NCBI GenBank assembly: GCA_021295835.1
Contig: JAGWBP010000005.1
Span: 38,139-102,138 of the forward strand
Length of the DNA: 64,000 nucleotides
Direction of reading: 5' to 3'
Source of the DNA: Gemmatimonadota bacterium
GTDB taxonomy: Bacteria > Gemmatimonadota > Gemmatimonadetes > Longimicrobiales > Gaopeijiaceae
In this document: positions 1-10,251 of the stretch, in pieces
How positions within the stretch are numbered: the first letter of the stretch is position 1
How the letters are laid out: the number at the start of each line of letters is the position of its first letter
Notes under the pieces: generated by a model
Databases searched by the model: none
Told to the model about the DNA's origin: nothing
The model's input: the letters and a program-made list of their open reading frames with translations, nothing else
Program-made: the position numbers and the translations under genes

Positions 1-1
1 C

Positions 2-1537
2 CGGCCGCGCGAGTTCTTCGACCACCTCGTGGCCGCGCTCAACCCGGGGTGGCTCGCGCCCCCCGATTTCTGGGAGCGCGAGTTTGGCATCGAGCGTTTG
101 CGCGCTCCCTTCCCGGACATGTGGCGGAGCCTGCGGGACATCACCCCGGAGGATCTTCGCGGCTTCTACGACCGGTACTATTCGCCCGCCGTCATGACCG
201 TCACGATCGTCGGCGACCTCGACCGGGACGAGGCCCTCGACCGCGCCCGGAGCGCCTTCGGGTCGTTCCCCGCGCGACCCGTGGAGCGCTGGACGATCAA
301 TGCCGAGGATCCGGGGCGCGGACGGTCCACCCACCAGTGGGGGTTCCAGTCGGCGGCCAGCTACCAGTCGCGCCACAAGCTCTTCCACCCGAACGCCGGC
401 GAGCTGCTGACTGCGATCTTCGTCCGCGACCTGCTCAACCGCCGGCTCAACCAGCGCCTGCGCTACGGCGAGCGCAAGGCCGTCTACGGCGCGAGCGCCA
501 GCTTGGTGATGCGCGGGCCAGCGGCGTTCCTGCAGATCAGCAGCCGCATAGACGAGGAAGACTACGACTTCGCCAGAGCGATCATCGCCGAGGAGATCGA
601 GTTCCTGCGCTCGGGCACTCTCGGCGCCGCCGAGTTCGAGGCCGACCGCGCCGCTGTGGTCGAACGGCTGCGCGGTGCCAACCAGACTGCGGAATCCCTC
701 AGTGCCTGGACCCGGCAGATCTTCTACGATCCGTCCATCTTCACCGACTTCCCCGATGTACTTTCCTTCTACGGAGAGCTGACCCAGAGCCAGGTCGCGT
801 CCTTCGCGTCGCGCGCCTTCGACGAGTCGCGCCAGGTGTTGTCCGTGTCGCGAACGCAGCCGGTAAGCCAGGGGACGGCGGTGCTCGCGGTGGCGGCGCT
901 CATCTGGATCACCCTGAAGGTGATTTCGTGGGCGCTCACCAAGCCCGTCCGGATGAAGGACATCCGCTACGTCGCCCACTTCCGGCTCCCGGTCGTGCTG
1001 CGAACGTTGTACGCGCTCGGGCTGATCGCGGTCGCGCTCGCTCTGGGTCGGGTCGCGGTGGCCGGGATCGGCTGGGGGGTTGACCGCTGGCTTCGGCCCG
1101 TGGACAACTATGTCGTCCAGCATGCCGTCATTGGGGGGATGCTGGCGGCCGGCCTCGTGGCCGCTGCCCTGCTCCTGACCTCGTCCCCGCGCAAGCTGCT
1201 CGTCTTCGAGGACCACATACGCGTCAAGTCGCGGGCCTGGCGTTCGCATGTCCTCAGGGCTGGCGACATCGAGGACATCGCGCTGGAGCACGGTTTCGGC
1301 GCCTGGTTCGACCGGGGGGTCCTGCGGAGCCCTCCGCTCGCATTCGGGCTCCTCGGCCCCGGCATCCGCCTGCGCCCCCTCAGGGGACGAAGCTACTTCT
1401 TCCGCAGCCGCGACACTGAAGAGCTGGCCGAGGTGCTGGGTTCGTGGTGGGGAAGGCCGGTCTCGCGGCGGCCATGGAGGAAGCGCATCGGCCTCACGGA
1501 TGAGGAGATACACGAACTGCTCGGCGATGACGGGTGA
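2..1537 (+). CDS. M16-type peptidase C-terminal part with membrane tail (5' partial)
   Basis: The reading frame is open from base 2, so the gene begins outside the window; a GTG at 29 is internal. The first ~270 visible residues look like the second half of an M16 (pitrilysin-like) zinc peptidase, with the family-typical stretch FYDRYYSPAVMTVTIVGDLD followed by the substrate-cleft region. The zinc-binding HxxEH would lie upstream and cannot be seen. After about residue 285 the protein changes character: three hydrophobic segments (around VLAVAALIWITLKVISW, LRTLYALGLIAVALALG and GGMLAAGLVAAALLL) and a ~100-residue soluble tail that I do not recognise. An M16 domain followed by several membrane spans is an unusual arrangement. 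It probably anchors the protease at the inner membrane (inference). Confidence 0.75.
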   Translation, partial: RPREFFDHLVAALNPGWLAPPDFWEREFGIERLRAPFPDMWRSLRDITPEDLRGFYDRYYSPAVMTVTIVGDLDRDEALDRARSAFGSFPARPVERWTINAEDPGRGRSTHQWGFQSAASYQSRHKLFHPNAGELLTAIFVRDLLNRRLNQRLRYGERKAVYGASASLVMRGPAAFLQISSRIDEEDYDFARAIIAEEIEFLRSGTLGAAEFEADRAAVVERLRGANQTAESLSAWTRQIFYDPSIFTDFPDVLSFYGELTQSQVASFASRAFDESRQVLSVSRTQPVSQGTAVLAVAALIWITLKVISWALTKPVRMKDIRYVAHFRLPVVLRTLYALGLIAVALALGRVAVAGIGWGVDRWLRPVDNYVVQHAVIGGMLAAGLVAAALLLTSSPRKLLVFEDHIRVKSRAWRSHVLRAGDIEDIALEHGFGAWFDRGVLRSPPLAFGLLGPGIRLRPLRGRSYFFRSRDTEELAEVLGSWWGRPVSRRPWRKRIGLTDEEIHELLGDDG

Positions 1538-1596
1538 GACGGCGAGCCCGCCTCCACTCTCGAGCCGGCATCGCTCGATCTTCGCCTATTCGTCGT

Positions 1597-2856
1597 TCAG
1601 GCCCCGGCCGCCAACACCCGCTTGAAGTCGGTGCCGGTCGGCACCTGGAAGGCCCGCAGCCCGAACTCTGGGAGCACAGCGATGAGGTGGTCGAAGATGT
1701 CCGCCTGGAGCGCCTCGTACTTCGCCCACTCGGTGTTCGTCGAGAAGCAGTAGACCTCGATCGGCACACCCTCGGGGCGGGGGTCGAGCTGGCGGACCAG
1801 CGTTGTCATCTCCTTGTGGGTGCGGGGGTTCGCCTGCAGGTACCTGAGGACGTAGATCCGGAAGGTGCCCAGATTGGTGAGACGGCGGATCTCCGGTTCG
1901 ACCCCCTCCTCGCCCGATGCCTTGGCGCTGTTGAAGCGCGTGATCGATCCGACGGCCTCGCGCATGTAGTCGACCAGAAGCTCGCGCCGCGAGAGCTCGG
2001 CCATCTCCCTCTCGTTCAGGAAGCGCACCGAGTTCATGTCGATCGAGAGCGATCGCTTGATCCGCCTCCCCCCCGATTCGGACATCCCCCGCCAGTTGCG
2101 GAAGGACTCGTTGATGAAGCTGGAGGTGGGGATCGTCGAGATCGTCTTGTCCCAGTTCTGCACCTTGACGGTGTGCAGGGCGACCTCGATGATCTCGCCG
2201 TCGCAGTCGGCCTGGGGGACGCTCACCCAGTCGCCGATGCGGATCATGTCGTTCGAGCTGATCTGCACGCTCGCGACCAGCGAGAGGATCGTGTCGCGGA
2301 AGACGAGCATCAGCACCGCCGCCAGCGCCCCCAACCCGGTGAGGAAGGTGACTGGAGACTGCCCGATCGCGATCGCCACGATCACGACGACCGCCACGAT
2401 CCACGCCGCGAGAGCTACGAGCTGCAGGTAGCCCTTGATCGGCCTCGTCTTGGCCTCGGCCCACCTGTCGTTGTAGATGTCGTCGGCAGCGTCCAGCAGC
2501 GCCTGAAATGCCCTCGCGACCGCGAAGACCGCCAGCGCCCCGGCCACGCGGCGCAGCGCCACCCCCACCACTCCGATCTCGTCGGGGAAGTGCCCGGACA
2601 CGCTCAGGTAGCCAAGCATCGACTCGGCGCCCAGGTAGACGGCCACCGCGGGAACGACAAGCGCCGTGCGCCGGAAGAAATGGTGCTCGCTGAGATGATC
2701 CTCCCAGCCGACCTCCGCTTCCCTCTCGGTGCCACGCCGCGTCATCCTCCTCACCTGGCGCCTAATCAGCCTGGAACCCACGATCCACACCACGGACGCA
2801 ACGACCAGGAAGCTGGCCACGATCAGTGGCCAGTCAGCCGAGTTCTGGGGATTCAC
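1597..2856 (-). CDS. MscS-family mechanosensitive channel, YbdG-like
   Basis: A 419-residue inner-membrane channel of the small-conductance mechanosensitive family, which releases solutes on hypo-osmotic shock. N-terminal hydrophobic helices are followed by the pore-lining helix (FLTGLGALAAVLMLVFRD) and the MscS beta domain (SSNDMIRIGDWVSVPQADCDG). The stretch RRIKRSLSIDMNSVRFLNERE and the total length match the E. coli YbdG/MscM subgroup rather than the shorter MscS. The start is a GTG at 2856 with a weak ribosome site. Its 3' end converges on the M16 gene, leaving about 60 bases between them. No partner gene is obvious. Family assignment is firm; conductance class is inferred. Confidence 0.88.
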   Translation of the reverse strand: MNPQNSADWPLIVASFLVVASVVWIVGSRLIRRQVRRMTRRGTEREAEVGWEDHLSEHHFFRRTALVVPAVAVYLGAESMLGYLSVSGHFPDEIGVVGVALRRVAGALAVFAVARAFQALLDAADDIYNDRWAEAKTRPIKGYLQLVALAAWIVAVVVIVAIAIGQSPVTFLTGLGALAAVLMLVFRDTILSLVASVQISSNDMIRIGDWVSVPQADCDGEIIEVALHTVKVQNWDKTISTIPTSSFINESFRNWRGMSESGGRRIKRSLSIDMNSVRFLNEREMAELSRRELLVDYMREAVGSITRFNSAKASGEEGVEPEIRRLTNLGTFRIYVLRYLQANPRTHKEMTTLVRQLDPRPEGVPIEVYCFSTNTEWAKYEALQADIFDHLIAVLPEFGLRAFQVPTGTDFKRVLAAGA

Positions 2857-2986
2857 CTCTCGCTAGCCTCGCTTGCTGTAGCATCCACGATGGAGTGGAC
2901 GCCCCCTCCCGGCGGCATCGCGATGTGTGCCAGTGATGGCACTGAAGCGAATCGCTGACCTTGATTGAGAGGTCTGCCCTCCGAGG

Positions 2987-3021
2987 AAGGAGGCACCCAC
3001 ATGGAATGAGGGTGCCTCCTT
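2987..3021 (-). terminator. Stem-loop terminator-like hairpin downstream of nrdJ
   Basis: A perfect 12-bp inverted repeat (AAGGAGGCACCC and GGGTGCCTCCTT) with an 11-base loop lies about 20 bases past the nrdJ stop codon. There is no strong T-tract after the stem, so it may slow polymerase or protect the mRNA end rather than act as a canonical intrinsic terminator. Confidence 0.6.
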
Positions 3022-3042
3022 GCCGGCGGAGCGCTTCGCCCC

Positions 3043-5565
3043 TCACCCACACTCAGAGAACCCGCACAGGTGGCAGCGCTTGCACCCCTCCTCGTAGGCC
3101 AGCTGCCCCGCCCCGCAGTCCGGGCACGCGCCCAGCGTCTGCGCCGTGTGGTCCACCATGTACTCGCCCTGCACCGACTCCATCGTCCGCGCCACTACGG
3201 CGACCGGTACCTCGATCGGCAGCTCCTCCTGGACGCCCTCCTTCTCGGCGAGGTAGCGCTCGATCGCCTGCGCGATTGCATCCGGGGCCGAGAGGACCTT
3301 CTGGTGGCCCACCCCGACGGCGCGGTCGCAGGAGATGCCGCGGAGCTGGTCGCGTACGGCCGTAATCGGGATCCCCGAGCGGAGCGAGAGCGAGATCAGC
3401 CGCCCTACCGCCTCCGAGTCGGCCATCGCGGCGCCTCCGGCCTTCCCGACCGTGCAGAAGACCTCGAAGGGCTTCCCCGCATCGTCCTCGTTGATCGTCA
3501 CATAGATGTCGCCCAGCGGCGAGTTCATCTTGACGGTCCTGCCAGCGAGCACCGAGGGGCGCCGGCGCTTGTGGCGCGATGCGGCCGCCTCGAGGTCGTG
3601 CTCCTCCAGGCGGGCCCGCAGCCTCTCCACATTGCCCTCCAGCTCGTGCCGGGCTGCACGCGCGTCGGCCAGCTCGGCCTTGAGCGCCTCGAGTCGCTCG
3701 CTCTCTGCGGCGGCATCGGCCTTCTCCTGTCCGGTCTTCCCGGTCGAGAGCACCTGCATGGGGCGCGAGCCGTCACGGTACACCGTCACCCCCTTGCAAT
3801 TCTGCGCGTACGCCTGCTCGTAGATCTTGCGCACATCGACGCGGGTCGCCTCGAAGGGGAAGTTGGTCGTCTTCGAGATCGCCGAGTCGACGTGCTCCTG
3901 GAAGGCCGCCTGCATCCGCACATGCCACTCGGGCGAGATGTCGTGGGCTGTCCGGAAGACCTCCTGCACCTCCTGGGGCACCTCGTCGAAGTGGATGTGC
4001 CCCTCCCCTGCAATCCGCTCCATGAGCTCGTCCGAGTGCCATCCCTCCCGCCGGGCCCGGGCGACGAAGTCCTCGTTGACGTCGGGCATCATGACGCCAG
4101 CCTGGTTCCGCATGAAGGCGACCGCGAAGAGCGGCTCGATCCCGCCGCTGCACCCGGCGATGATCGAGATCGTGCCGGTCGGCGCCACGGTCGTGAGGTT
4201 GCAGTTTCGGAGTCGCCGAGAGGGGCGGATGCGCTCACCGTCGCGGTCCCGCGCGCACGATCCGTCCGGGCCCCAGATCGACTCCTCCCACGCCGGGAAG
4301 ACCCCGCGCTCTGCCGCCAGCTCCTCCGAGGCCGCCCGCGTCTCCTCCTCGACGAAGGCCATCAGGGTGCGCGCCATCGCCACTCCCTCGTCGGAGTCGT
4401 AGCGCACGCCCAGGCGGACCAGCAGGTCGGCCCACCCCATTATCCCGAGTCCGACCCGGCGGATCCTCTGGGCGAGGTCGGAGATCTCGGCGAGCGGGTA
4501 CCGGTTGGCGTCGATCACATTGTCGAGAAAGTGCACCGAGAGGCGCACCACCCGGCCGAGCCCCTTCCAGTCGACGCCGTCCTCGGGGCTCTCCCAGGCA
4601 CCCTCTCGCGCGAAGGCGCCCACATTGACCGAGCCGAGATTGCAGACGTCGTAGGGGAGGAGCGGCTGCTCGCCGCAGGGGTTGGTCGCCTCGTAGCGGC
4701 CGATCGCCGGAACGGGGTTGTGCTCGTTGGCGCGGTCGATGAAGAAGACGCCGGGCTCCCCGGTCTTCCAGGCTCCCCTGACGATCAGGTCGAATATCTC
4801 GCCGGCATTCTCGTGACCGACAACCTCACCGGTTCGCGGGCTCTTCAGGTCGTACTCCTCGCCGCTCTCGACGGCGCACATGAAGTCGTCGGTGATCGCG
4901 ACCGAGATGTTGAAGTTCGTGATCTGCGAGGTGTCGTTCTTGCAGTCGATGAACTCCCGGATGTCGGGGTGGTCGACGCGCAGAATCCCCATGTTGGCAC
5001 CGCGACGCGTGCCCCCCTGCTTGACGACCTCGGTCGAGGCGTCGTAGAGGCGCATGAAGGAGACCGGGCCGGAGGCCACCCCCATCGTGGAGCGCACGGT
5101 GTCTCCCTCGGGTCGCAGCCGCGAGAAGGAGAAGCCAGTGCCGCCACCCGACTGGTGCACCAGCGCCATCGCGCGGAGCGTGTCGTAGATGCCGCTGCCA
5201 CCATTCGAGAGAGCATCCTCGACCGGCAGCACGAAGCACGCCGAGAGCTGGCCCAGAGGGCGTCCGGCGTTCATCAGGGTGGGCGAGTTGGGCTCGAACC
5301 GGCCCGTCGCCATCAGGTCGTAGAAGTCGCGCGCCAGCTCCTCCGCCTCGGCCTCCGAGGCACCGTGCCTGCGGTCCTCCTCGGCGACGACGCGCGCGAT
5401 GCGCCAGAACATCGCCTCGGGCTCCTCGATCGGCACCCCCGACTCGTCCTTCTTAAGGTAGCGCCGCCCCAGGACCACGCGGGCGTTTTGGCTGATGCGG
5501 GCCGTTGGCAGTCCGATCGGAGGGGTGTCGGCGGAGGATGGGCGGGCTTGGCTTGGCGAGGGCAT
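3043..5565 (-). CDS. nrdJ: Adenosylcobalamin-dependent (class II) ribonucleotide reductase
   Basis: Reduces ribonucleotides to deoxyribonucleotides for DNA synthesis using adenosylcobalamin as radical source, so it works with or without oxygen. The ~840-residue protein has the class II catalytic core: the NSPTLMNAG region near the N-terminus, [19 protein letters not shown] with an active-site cysteine, and the [17 protein letters not shown] segment. The C-terminus has a four-cysteine cluster (CPDCG...[13 protein letters not shown]) typical of NrdJ. An ATG at 5565 has AAGGTGA eight bases upstream, so I prefer it to the GTG at 5577. No intein is present, although this family often carries them. 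I saw no cobalamin riboswitch in the 160 bases upstream. No other ribonucleotide reductase is in the window. Confidence 0.96.
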   Translation of the reverse strand: MPSPSQARPSSADTPPIGLPTARISQNARVVLGRRYLKKDESGVPIEEPEAMFWRIARVVAEEDRRHGASEAEAEELARDFYDLMATGRFEPNSPTLMNAGRPLGQLSACFVLPVEDALSNGGSGIYDTLRAMALVHQSGGGTGFSFSRLRPEGDTVRSTMGVASGPVSFMRLYDASTEVVKQGGTRRGANMGILRVDHPDIREFIDCKNDTSQITNFNISVAITDDFMCAVESGEEYDLKSPRTGEVVGHENAGEIFDLIVRGAWKTGEPGVFFIDRANEHNPVPAIGRYEATNPCGEQPLLPYDVCNLGSVNVGAFAREGAWESPEDGVDWKGLGRVVRLSVHFLDNVIDANRYPLAEISDLAQRIRRVGLGIMGWADLLVRLGVRYDSDEGVAMARTLMAFVEEETRAASEELAAERGVFPAWEESIWGPDGSCARDRDGERIRPSRRLRNCNLTTVAPTGTISIIAGCSGGIEPLFAVAFMRNQAGVMMPDVNEDFVARARREGWHSDELMERIAGEGHIHFDEVPQEVQEVFRTAHDISPEWHVRMQAAFQEHVDSAISKTTNFPFEATRVDVRKIYEQAYAQNCKGVTVYRDGSRPMQVLSTGKTGQEKADAAAESERLEALKAELADARAARHELEGNVERLRARLEEHDLEAAASRHKRRRPSVLAGRTVKMNSPLGDIYVTINEDDAGKPFEVFCTVGKAGGAAMADSEAVGRLISLSLRSGIPITAVRDQLRGISCDRAVGVGHQKVLSAPDAIAQAIERYLAEKEGVQEELPIEVPVAVVARTMESVQGEYMVDHTAQTLGACPDCGAGQLAYEEGCKRCHLCGFSECG

Positions 5566-5734
5566 TCGGCGGGTCACCTTCCGGGACTAGGGGAGCTACT
5601 GGGCAGCGCGAGACCACTGCGGACTGCCATATGTTGTGGGGGTCGTAGTCTAGCGCCACCACTGCTTGTGGTCAACGGTCCGCCACCGGCCCAACACCCG
5701 GGTCACCCGGCTGGGGAATCGGCGGCCGGGCCGC

Positions 5735-6478
5735 CTAGTGGAGACGTGGTGCCTCCGTCCCCTCCTCGGAAGCTGCATCCGCCTCGTCGTCCACGGCTGG
5801 CACCACAAAGGGTGCCCGCGTCTGCACGACGATCGGCGATCCGGCGGGGATGAAGCCCGGCACCTCGGCCACCGACCCGGAGCTCCCGGAGACCGAGCCG
5901 CGGGCCCGCTCCAGCACCGGGTCCAGCATCAGCATGCGGCTGACGACCTCGCCCTCGATCGGCACCTCGTAGCCGGGGGCGGACAGCGTCTCGAAGTAGA
6001 CATCGAGCACCGGCCTCTCGCCCGGCCCGCCCGAGGAGGAGGAGGCCGCAACCCGCCCCAGGAGCAGCACGCCGGCCGGCAGGAGGACGGCACCCTCCGG
6101 GTCGACGACGTCCCTAACGACGCGGGCCACCACGGGGTCGCCGACGATGTGGGTGGAGGTCGAGACATCGTCGTCGGCGGCGACGGTGACGAGAGTCCCC
6201 GACGGTACCCGAACGCGGAGCGGCATCTCCCCCGTGCCATCCACACCCCCGCCGTCGACGGGGAGCGGAGGGCCACTCTCCGGGCCCTCTCCCGCATCCG
6301 CCGGAGGCTGACTAGGGTCGTCCTCTCCGTCCTCCGACGATGGCTCCGGCTGCTCGACCGCTCCATCGCCCCCCAGAGCCTCGCCGCCCCCGGACTCCCT
6401 CTCCGCACCGCACGCCGGGGCGATGGAGATGCACAGCATTCCGGCCAGAAACCTGCCCTGCGACCCGCCCGTAGCCAT
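5735..6478 (-). CDS. Putative lipoprotein, unknown function
   Basis: A 247-residue exported protein. The ATG at 6478 has a good site (GGGGGAGG) 6-7 bases upstream. The N-terminus is a lipoprotein-type signal (FLAGMLCISIAPAC) with a candidate lipidated cysteine near residue 24, followed by a ~50-residue acidic Pro/Gly/Glu-rich linker. The remaining ~150 residues look like a beta-rich domain (VRVPSGTLVTVAADDDVST, then HIVGDPVVARVVRDVVDPEGAVLLPAGVLLLGRV), reminiscent of proteins that set out an IPAG-type beta fold. I cannot name a family. It lies between nrdJ (same strand, downstream) and a divergent ABC exporter, with no evident functional link to either. Confidence 0.68.
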   Translation of the reverse strand: MATGGSQGRFLAGMLCISIAPACGAERESGGGEALGGDGAVEQPEPSSEDGEDDPSQPPADAGEGPESGPPLPVDGGGVDGTGEMPLRVRVPSGTLVTVAADDDVSTSTHIVGDPVVARVVRDVVDPEGAVLLPAGVLLLGRVAASSSSGGPGERPVLDVYFETLSAPGYEVPIEGEVVSRMLMLDPVLERARGSVSGSSGSVAEVPGFIPAGSPIVVQTRAPFVVPAVDDEADAASEEGTEAPRLH

Positions 6479-6609
6479 CGTGCACCTCCCCCTGGCAGCC
6501 TCCATCGCGCCCGGCCTCCGACCCACGCTACTAATATACAGTCCCCAGAACCTCGTCCGTCCCGACCCACCCGCCGTGCAGCTCGAAGGCACACCTCCAA
6601 CGCGTAGCC

Positions 6610-8469
6610 GTGAACCAGCTCAGGACGATCCTTCCGTACTTCCGCCCCTACCGCAGGCCGCTCGTCTGGGGGCTCGTCCTGGTGATCGTGACGAACGCCT
6701 TCGCGCTCCTGCAGCCCTATCTGCTGAAGCTGCCGATCGACGCGCTGGCCGAGGGTGCCCAGAGCGACCCCGAGGGCGCCCGCCGCATGATCGTGAACTC
6801 GGCGCTCCTGATTCTGGCGGTCGCGGTGGTGGCGAACGTCGCCCGCTACGGGATGCGCGAGATTCTCAATGGGGTGAGCCGCCGCATCGAGGTCGACCTT
6901 CGCGACGACTTCCTCCGCCACCTCCTGCGTCTCGATGCTCGCTTCTACGGCCAGAGGCGCACTGGCGACCTGATGAGCCTCGTCACCAACGACACTCTCG
7001 CGGTGCGGCAGGCGGTCGGCCCCGCGGTCATGTACTCGACCAACACGCTCGCCAACTTCGTATTTGGGCTCACGGCGATGATCTGGATCAGCCCTCGGCT
7101 GACGCTGGCGGCGCTCCTTCCGATGACTCTGCTGCCCCCTGTCGTCCTCTGGTTCGGCCGCGTGATCCACGCCCGCTTCGAGCGCATTCAGGCGCAGTTC
7201 GCAGCGCTCTCGACGATGGTGCAGGAGAATCTGGCCGGGGTCAGAATCGTGCGCGCCTACGGGCAGGAGGAGGCCCAGGCGGGCGACTTCGAGGAGCGCA
7301 ACCGGGAATACCAGCGGCGCAATATGCGGCTTGCCAGGGCCTCGGGGGCCTTCCACCCGATCATGGGGCTCCTTACCGGCTCGGCGATGGTGGTCGTGCT
7401 CTGGTACGGGGGGCACCAGGCGATGGCCGGAACAATTACCACGGGTGACTTCGTAGCCTTCTCCTACTACCTGGTTCTGCTGGGGTGGCCGATGATCGCG
7501 CTCGGGTGGGTGGTGAACCTCTACCAGCGGGGCGCGGCGTCGATGCGGCGGATCAACCGCGTCTTCGCAGTCGAGCCGTCGATAGCCGCGCCCGCGTCTC
7601 CGTGCCCGGCGCCTGTCGGTCCGGCGGCGATCGAGCTCCGCGGCGTCAGCTTCCGCTACCCACCTTCGGTCGCGGACGAGGAGGCGGAGGAGAGCGCCGG
7701 TGGGGGCACGGCGGACGCTCGGACGGCGCACGAGCCGGACGCCGGACTCGGACGAGAAGTCCTGAACAACATTTCCTTCAGGGCCGAGCCGGGGCAGACG
7801 GTGGCGATAGTCGGCCCGACCGGATCGGGCAAGAGCACTCTGGTCTCGCTGATAGCGCGGCTCTACGACCCGACCGAGGGCGAGGTGCTCCTCGACGGTC
7901 GACCGCTACCCGAGTACGATCCGGCCGATATCCGGGCCCGAATCGGATTCGCCCCGCAGGACGGATTCCTCTTCTCGGCCCGCCTTGGCTTCAACATCGG
8001 GCTCGGCCTGTCGGACTCGCTACCGCCGGAGGAGCGCGACCGGAGGGTGGAGGGGGCGGCCCGGGCGGCCGACCTGCACGAGACCGTCGAGGGCTTCCCC
8101 GACGGCTACCGCACCCGCCTGGGGGAGCGGGGCGTGAACCTGTCGGGAGGGCAGCGCCAGCGAGCGACGCTGGCCCGCGCACTCGCGATCGACCCGACGA
8201 TCCTGGTCCTGGACGACGTGCTCAGCGCGGTCGACACGGCCACCGAGGCGCGTATCGTCGGCGGCCTCAGGGAGGAGCTGAGGGGGCGCACCGCCTTCAT
8301 CATCTCGCACCGGGTGACGGCCGTTCGCGACGCCGACCTGATCCTCGTGCTCGACGACGGCCGCATCGTGGAGAGTGGGCGCCACGAAGAGCTCCTGGTC
8401 CGCCGGGGCGCCTACGCCGCGCTGCTCAGGCGGCAGCTTCTGGAGCAGGATCTGGCGGGGGCGGCGTAG
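6610..8469 (+). CDS. ABC exporter, fused permease and ATPase
   Basis: A 619-residue half-transporter expected to dimerise in the inner membrane and export a lipid, peptide or drug. The first ~310 residues form the six-helix exporter membrane domain. A variable acidic linker (EEAEESAGGGTADART) at about 355-375 precedes the nucleotide-binding domain. That domain has Walker A GPTGSGKST, the signature LSGGQRQR, Walker B ILVLDDVLSAVD and the switch histidine (IISHR). The length and layout fit the MdlB/SmdB or LmrA type. The start is a GTG at 6610 with no clear ribosome site. Only one half-transporter is present here, so a homodimer, or a partner outside the window, is likely. Confidence 0.9.
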   Translation: MNQLRTILPYFRPYRRPLVWGLVLVIVTNAFALLQPYLLKLPIDALAEGAQSDPEGARRMIVNSALLILAVAVVANVARYGMREILNGVSRRIEVDLRDDFLRHLLRLDARFYGQRRTGDLMSLVTNDTLAVRQAVGPAVMYSTNTLANFVFGLTAMIWISPRLTLAALLPMTLLPPVVLWFGRVIHARFERIQAQFAALSTMVQENLAGVRIVRAYGQEEAQAGDFEERNREYQRRNMRLARASGAFHPIMGLLTGSAMVVVLWYGGHQAMAGTITTGDFVAFSYYLVLLGWPMIALGWVVNLYQRGAASMRRINRVFAVEPSIAAPASPCPAPVGPAAIELRGVSFRYPPSVADEEAEESAGGGTADARTAHEPDAGLGREVLNNISFRAEPGQTVAIVGPTGSGKSTLVSLIARLYDPTEGEVLLDGRPLPEYDPADIRARIGFAPQDGFLFSARLGFNIGLGLSDSLPPEERDRRVEGAARAADLHETVEGFPDGYRTRLGERGVNLSGGQRQRATLARALAIDPTILVLDDVLSAVDTATEARIVGGLREELRGRTAFIISHRVTAVRDADLILVLDDGRIVESGRHEELLVRRGAYAALLRRQLLEQDLAGAA

Positions 8470-8488
8470 AGGAACTGCATGCGCGCCG

Positions 8489-9217
8489 CTACAGCCTGTC
8501 GACCAGGAACTCCGGGGCAAAGCGGTTCAGCCAGGCGGCGAGCAGAACGAAGGAGCCGGTCGCCAGCAGGAGCCCCAGCAGAACCAGGAGTGCGCCAGCT
8601 GCCTTCTGCACCATCGGCAGGTAGCGGCGGAAGCGCCGGAAGCCCCTCAGGAAGCGCTCGAGCGCCAGCGCCGCCAGCATGAAGGGAACGGCGAGCCCAA
8701 GCGAGTAGACGAAGAGGAGGAACATCCCGGTGGCGACATGCTCCTGCGACGCGGCCATCGTCATGATCGCACCCAGCACGGGGCCGATGCACGGCGTCCA
8801 GCCCGCACCGAAGGCCGCGCCCACCCCGAAGGTCCCGAGGTAGCCGGCTGGCTTGTCGGCGAGGTGAAGGCGTTTCTCGCGCAGGAGCGGCATCAGCCGG
8901 AATACGCCCATCAGGTGCAGGCCGAAGAGGATGATGACGACCCCGCCCACGCGGGCGATCCACTCGCTGTTGTAGAGGAGGAAGGCGCCGACGAAGGTCG
9001 CCCCGGCGCCCAGCAGCACGAAGATCGCCGTGAAGCCCGCCACGAAGAGCCCCGAGTGCTGGAGCACCCGCCTTCGATCCACCCCCTCCTGCATCTCCTC
9101 CAGCGACATCCCGGTCACGAACGAGAGGTAGCTGGGAACCAGCGGGAGCACGCACGGCGAGAGGAAGGAGAGCACGCCGGCCATGAAGGCGATTGGAAGT
9201 CCTACCGACTCGGTCAT
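8489..9217 (-). CDS. ccdA: CcdA-type thiol-disulfide transporter (cytochrome c biogenesis)
   Basis: A six-helix membrane protein of 242 residues that carries reducing equivalents from cytoplasmic thioredoxin to periplasmic thiol proteins. Both conserved motifs are visible: GVLSFLSPCVLPLVPSYLSF in helix 1 and GWTPCIGPVLGAI in helix 4, each with one redox cysteine. The length is typical of the short CcdA class, with no extra periplasmic domains. I chose the ATG at 9217; an in-frame GTG lies at 9235. A TlpA-like thioredoxin that could be its partner lies 15 kb away (24549-25067). It converges on the ABC exporter with 19 bases between. Confidence 0.92.
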   Translation of the reverse strand: MTESVGLPIAFMAGVLSFLSPCVLPLVPSYLSFVTGMSLEEMQEGVDRRRVLQHSGLFVAGFTAIFVLLGAGATFVGAFLLYNSEWIARVGGVVIILFGLHLMGVFRLMPLLREKRLHLADKPAGYLGTFGVGAAFGAGWTPCIGPVLGAIMTMAASQEHVATGMFLLFVYSLGLAVPFMLAALALERFLRGFRRFRRYLPMVQKAAGALLVLLGLLLATGSFVLLAAWLNRFAPEFLVDRL

Positions 9218-9449
9218 TCCCGATCTTCGCCCCACGGAGAGCGACCCGCAAGGTGCAGAGAGCTCGCGGCCCGTATCGGCCGTATGTAAACCCGAGTTGA
9301 CAAAATGTCAGGAGGTCGCGGGATCGTTCTGCTTGCCCGGATTGAAGTTCCACCGCGTAGCTCATCCTCCTTGCGGGGGCCCTCCTCGCCTGACGGAGAA
9401 GCGCTGGAGAGCTTCTGCCGCGCCTGATCGGCTGCTCGCCGGTCCTCGC

Positions 9450-10118
9450 TCAACGGGAATGGATCGTGACGCCGAACTGGACCGCCACGAGCCGAGTCAC
9501 TCCAGAGACATTCTGCGGCAGGATCCCCCAGTGGTAGATCGACTCCGCAGCGAGAGTGAGGTTGCTTGCCACCCGGTACTGGACTCCGCCTCCGAAGGCC
9601 ACGCCCGCGTCCACTGGCTCCGACGACTCGCAGCTCGTGCCGAGTTGGCCAGCCACCGAGCACCCGATACGTAGCGCCGCCCACGGCCCGACGAGGAGAG
9701 AGACCGCGTACCGGTCTTGCGCCTGCCCGCGCAAGTTGACGTTCAAGAGCGGGGAGAATTGCAGGAAGTGCAAACGCAGTGTGCCCGACGAGGGCGTCGC
9801 GTGGTCGGCCCAATACCCGGACCCGGTGCCGCCCTTTACGCCGTAGGATAGGCTGAGCCGGAAGCTCAGTTCCTCGACAGCCGTGGGGTGCCTGACATCA
9901 GCCGAAATCAACGGCGTGAGGATCCGATCCGAGGGCACCCCGTGGCAAGCCGTCTCGGGGGGACACGGCGCGAAGTGGACGTGGCTGTAGTCGGTCCGCG
10001 CCCAGGCAACGCCCGCACGAAACCCGATCACGGACTGAGCGCCGAGCGGAGCCGCGGTCAGGATGGGAACGGTGAACAGACTGAGGAAGCGTATACGCGA
10101 GTATCCAACAGTTTTCAT
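9450..10118 (-). CDS. Outer-membrane beta-barrel protein, PorT-like
   Basis: A 222-residue exported protein starting at the ATG at 10118, with GGGGGAG upstream. The signal peptide ends near LTAAPLGAQS. After it come alternating beta-strand patterns and a strand-like C-terminus (VAVQFGVTIHSR), as in small eight-stranded outer-membrane barrels. Two cysteine pairs (CPPETAC and CSVAGQLGTSC) probably lie in loops. A similar but truncated barrel lies at 63357-63812. Function is unknown. Confidence 0.65.
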   Translation of the reverse strand: MKTVGYSRIRFLSLFTVPILTAAPLGAQSVIGFRAGVAWARTDYSHVHFAPCPPETACHGVPSDRILTPLISADVRHPTAVEELSFRLSLSYGVKGGTGSGYWADHATPSSGTLRLHFLQFSPLLNVNLRGQAQDRYAVSLLVGPWAALRIGCSVAGQLGTSCESSEPVDAGVAFGGGVQYRVASNLTLAAESIYHWGILPQNVSGVTRLVAVQFGVTIHSR

Positions 10119-10251
10119 CGCTCTACTCCCCCAGCCAGGACTCCAGAGTCCCGCCATTCAGATCCGGTTTTCCCGCCTTCGCGCCACGGTCCCGGAGGGT
10201 CCAGCACAACGGCCTGGCCACAATCTGTCAACGACCCGTGCCCGACGGTAG

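Noticed and set aside
5578..5734. Cobalamin riboswitch upstream of nrdJ
   Set aside because: The B12-dependent enzyme made this worth checking, but I found no B12-box-like sequence or expected junction pairing in the short upstream region.
3070..5853. Very long open frames antisense to nrdJ and to most other large genes
   Set aside because: They mirror the codon usage of the real gene on the other strand, are rich in Arg, Gly, Pro and Ala, and carry no family motifs; high GC suppresses stop codons.
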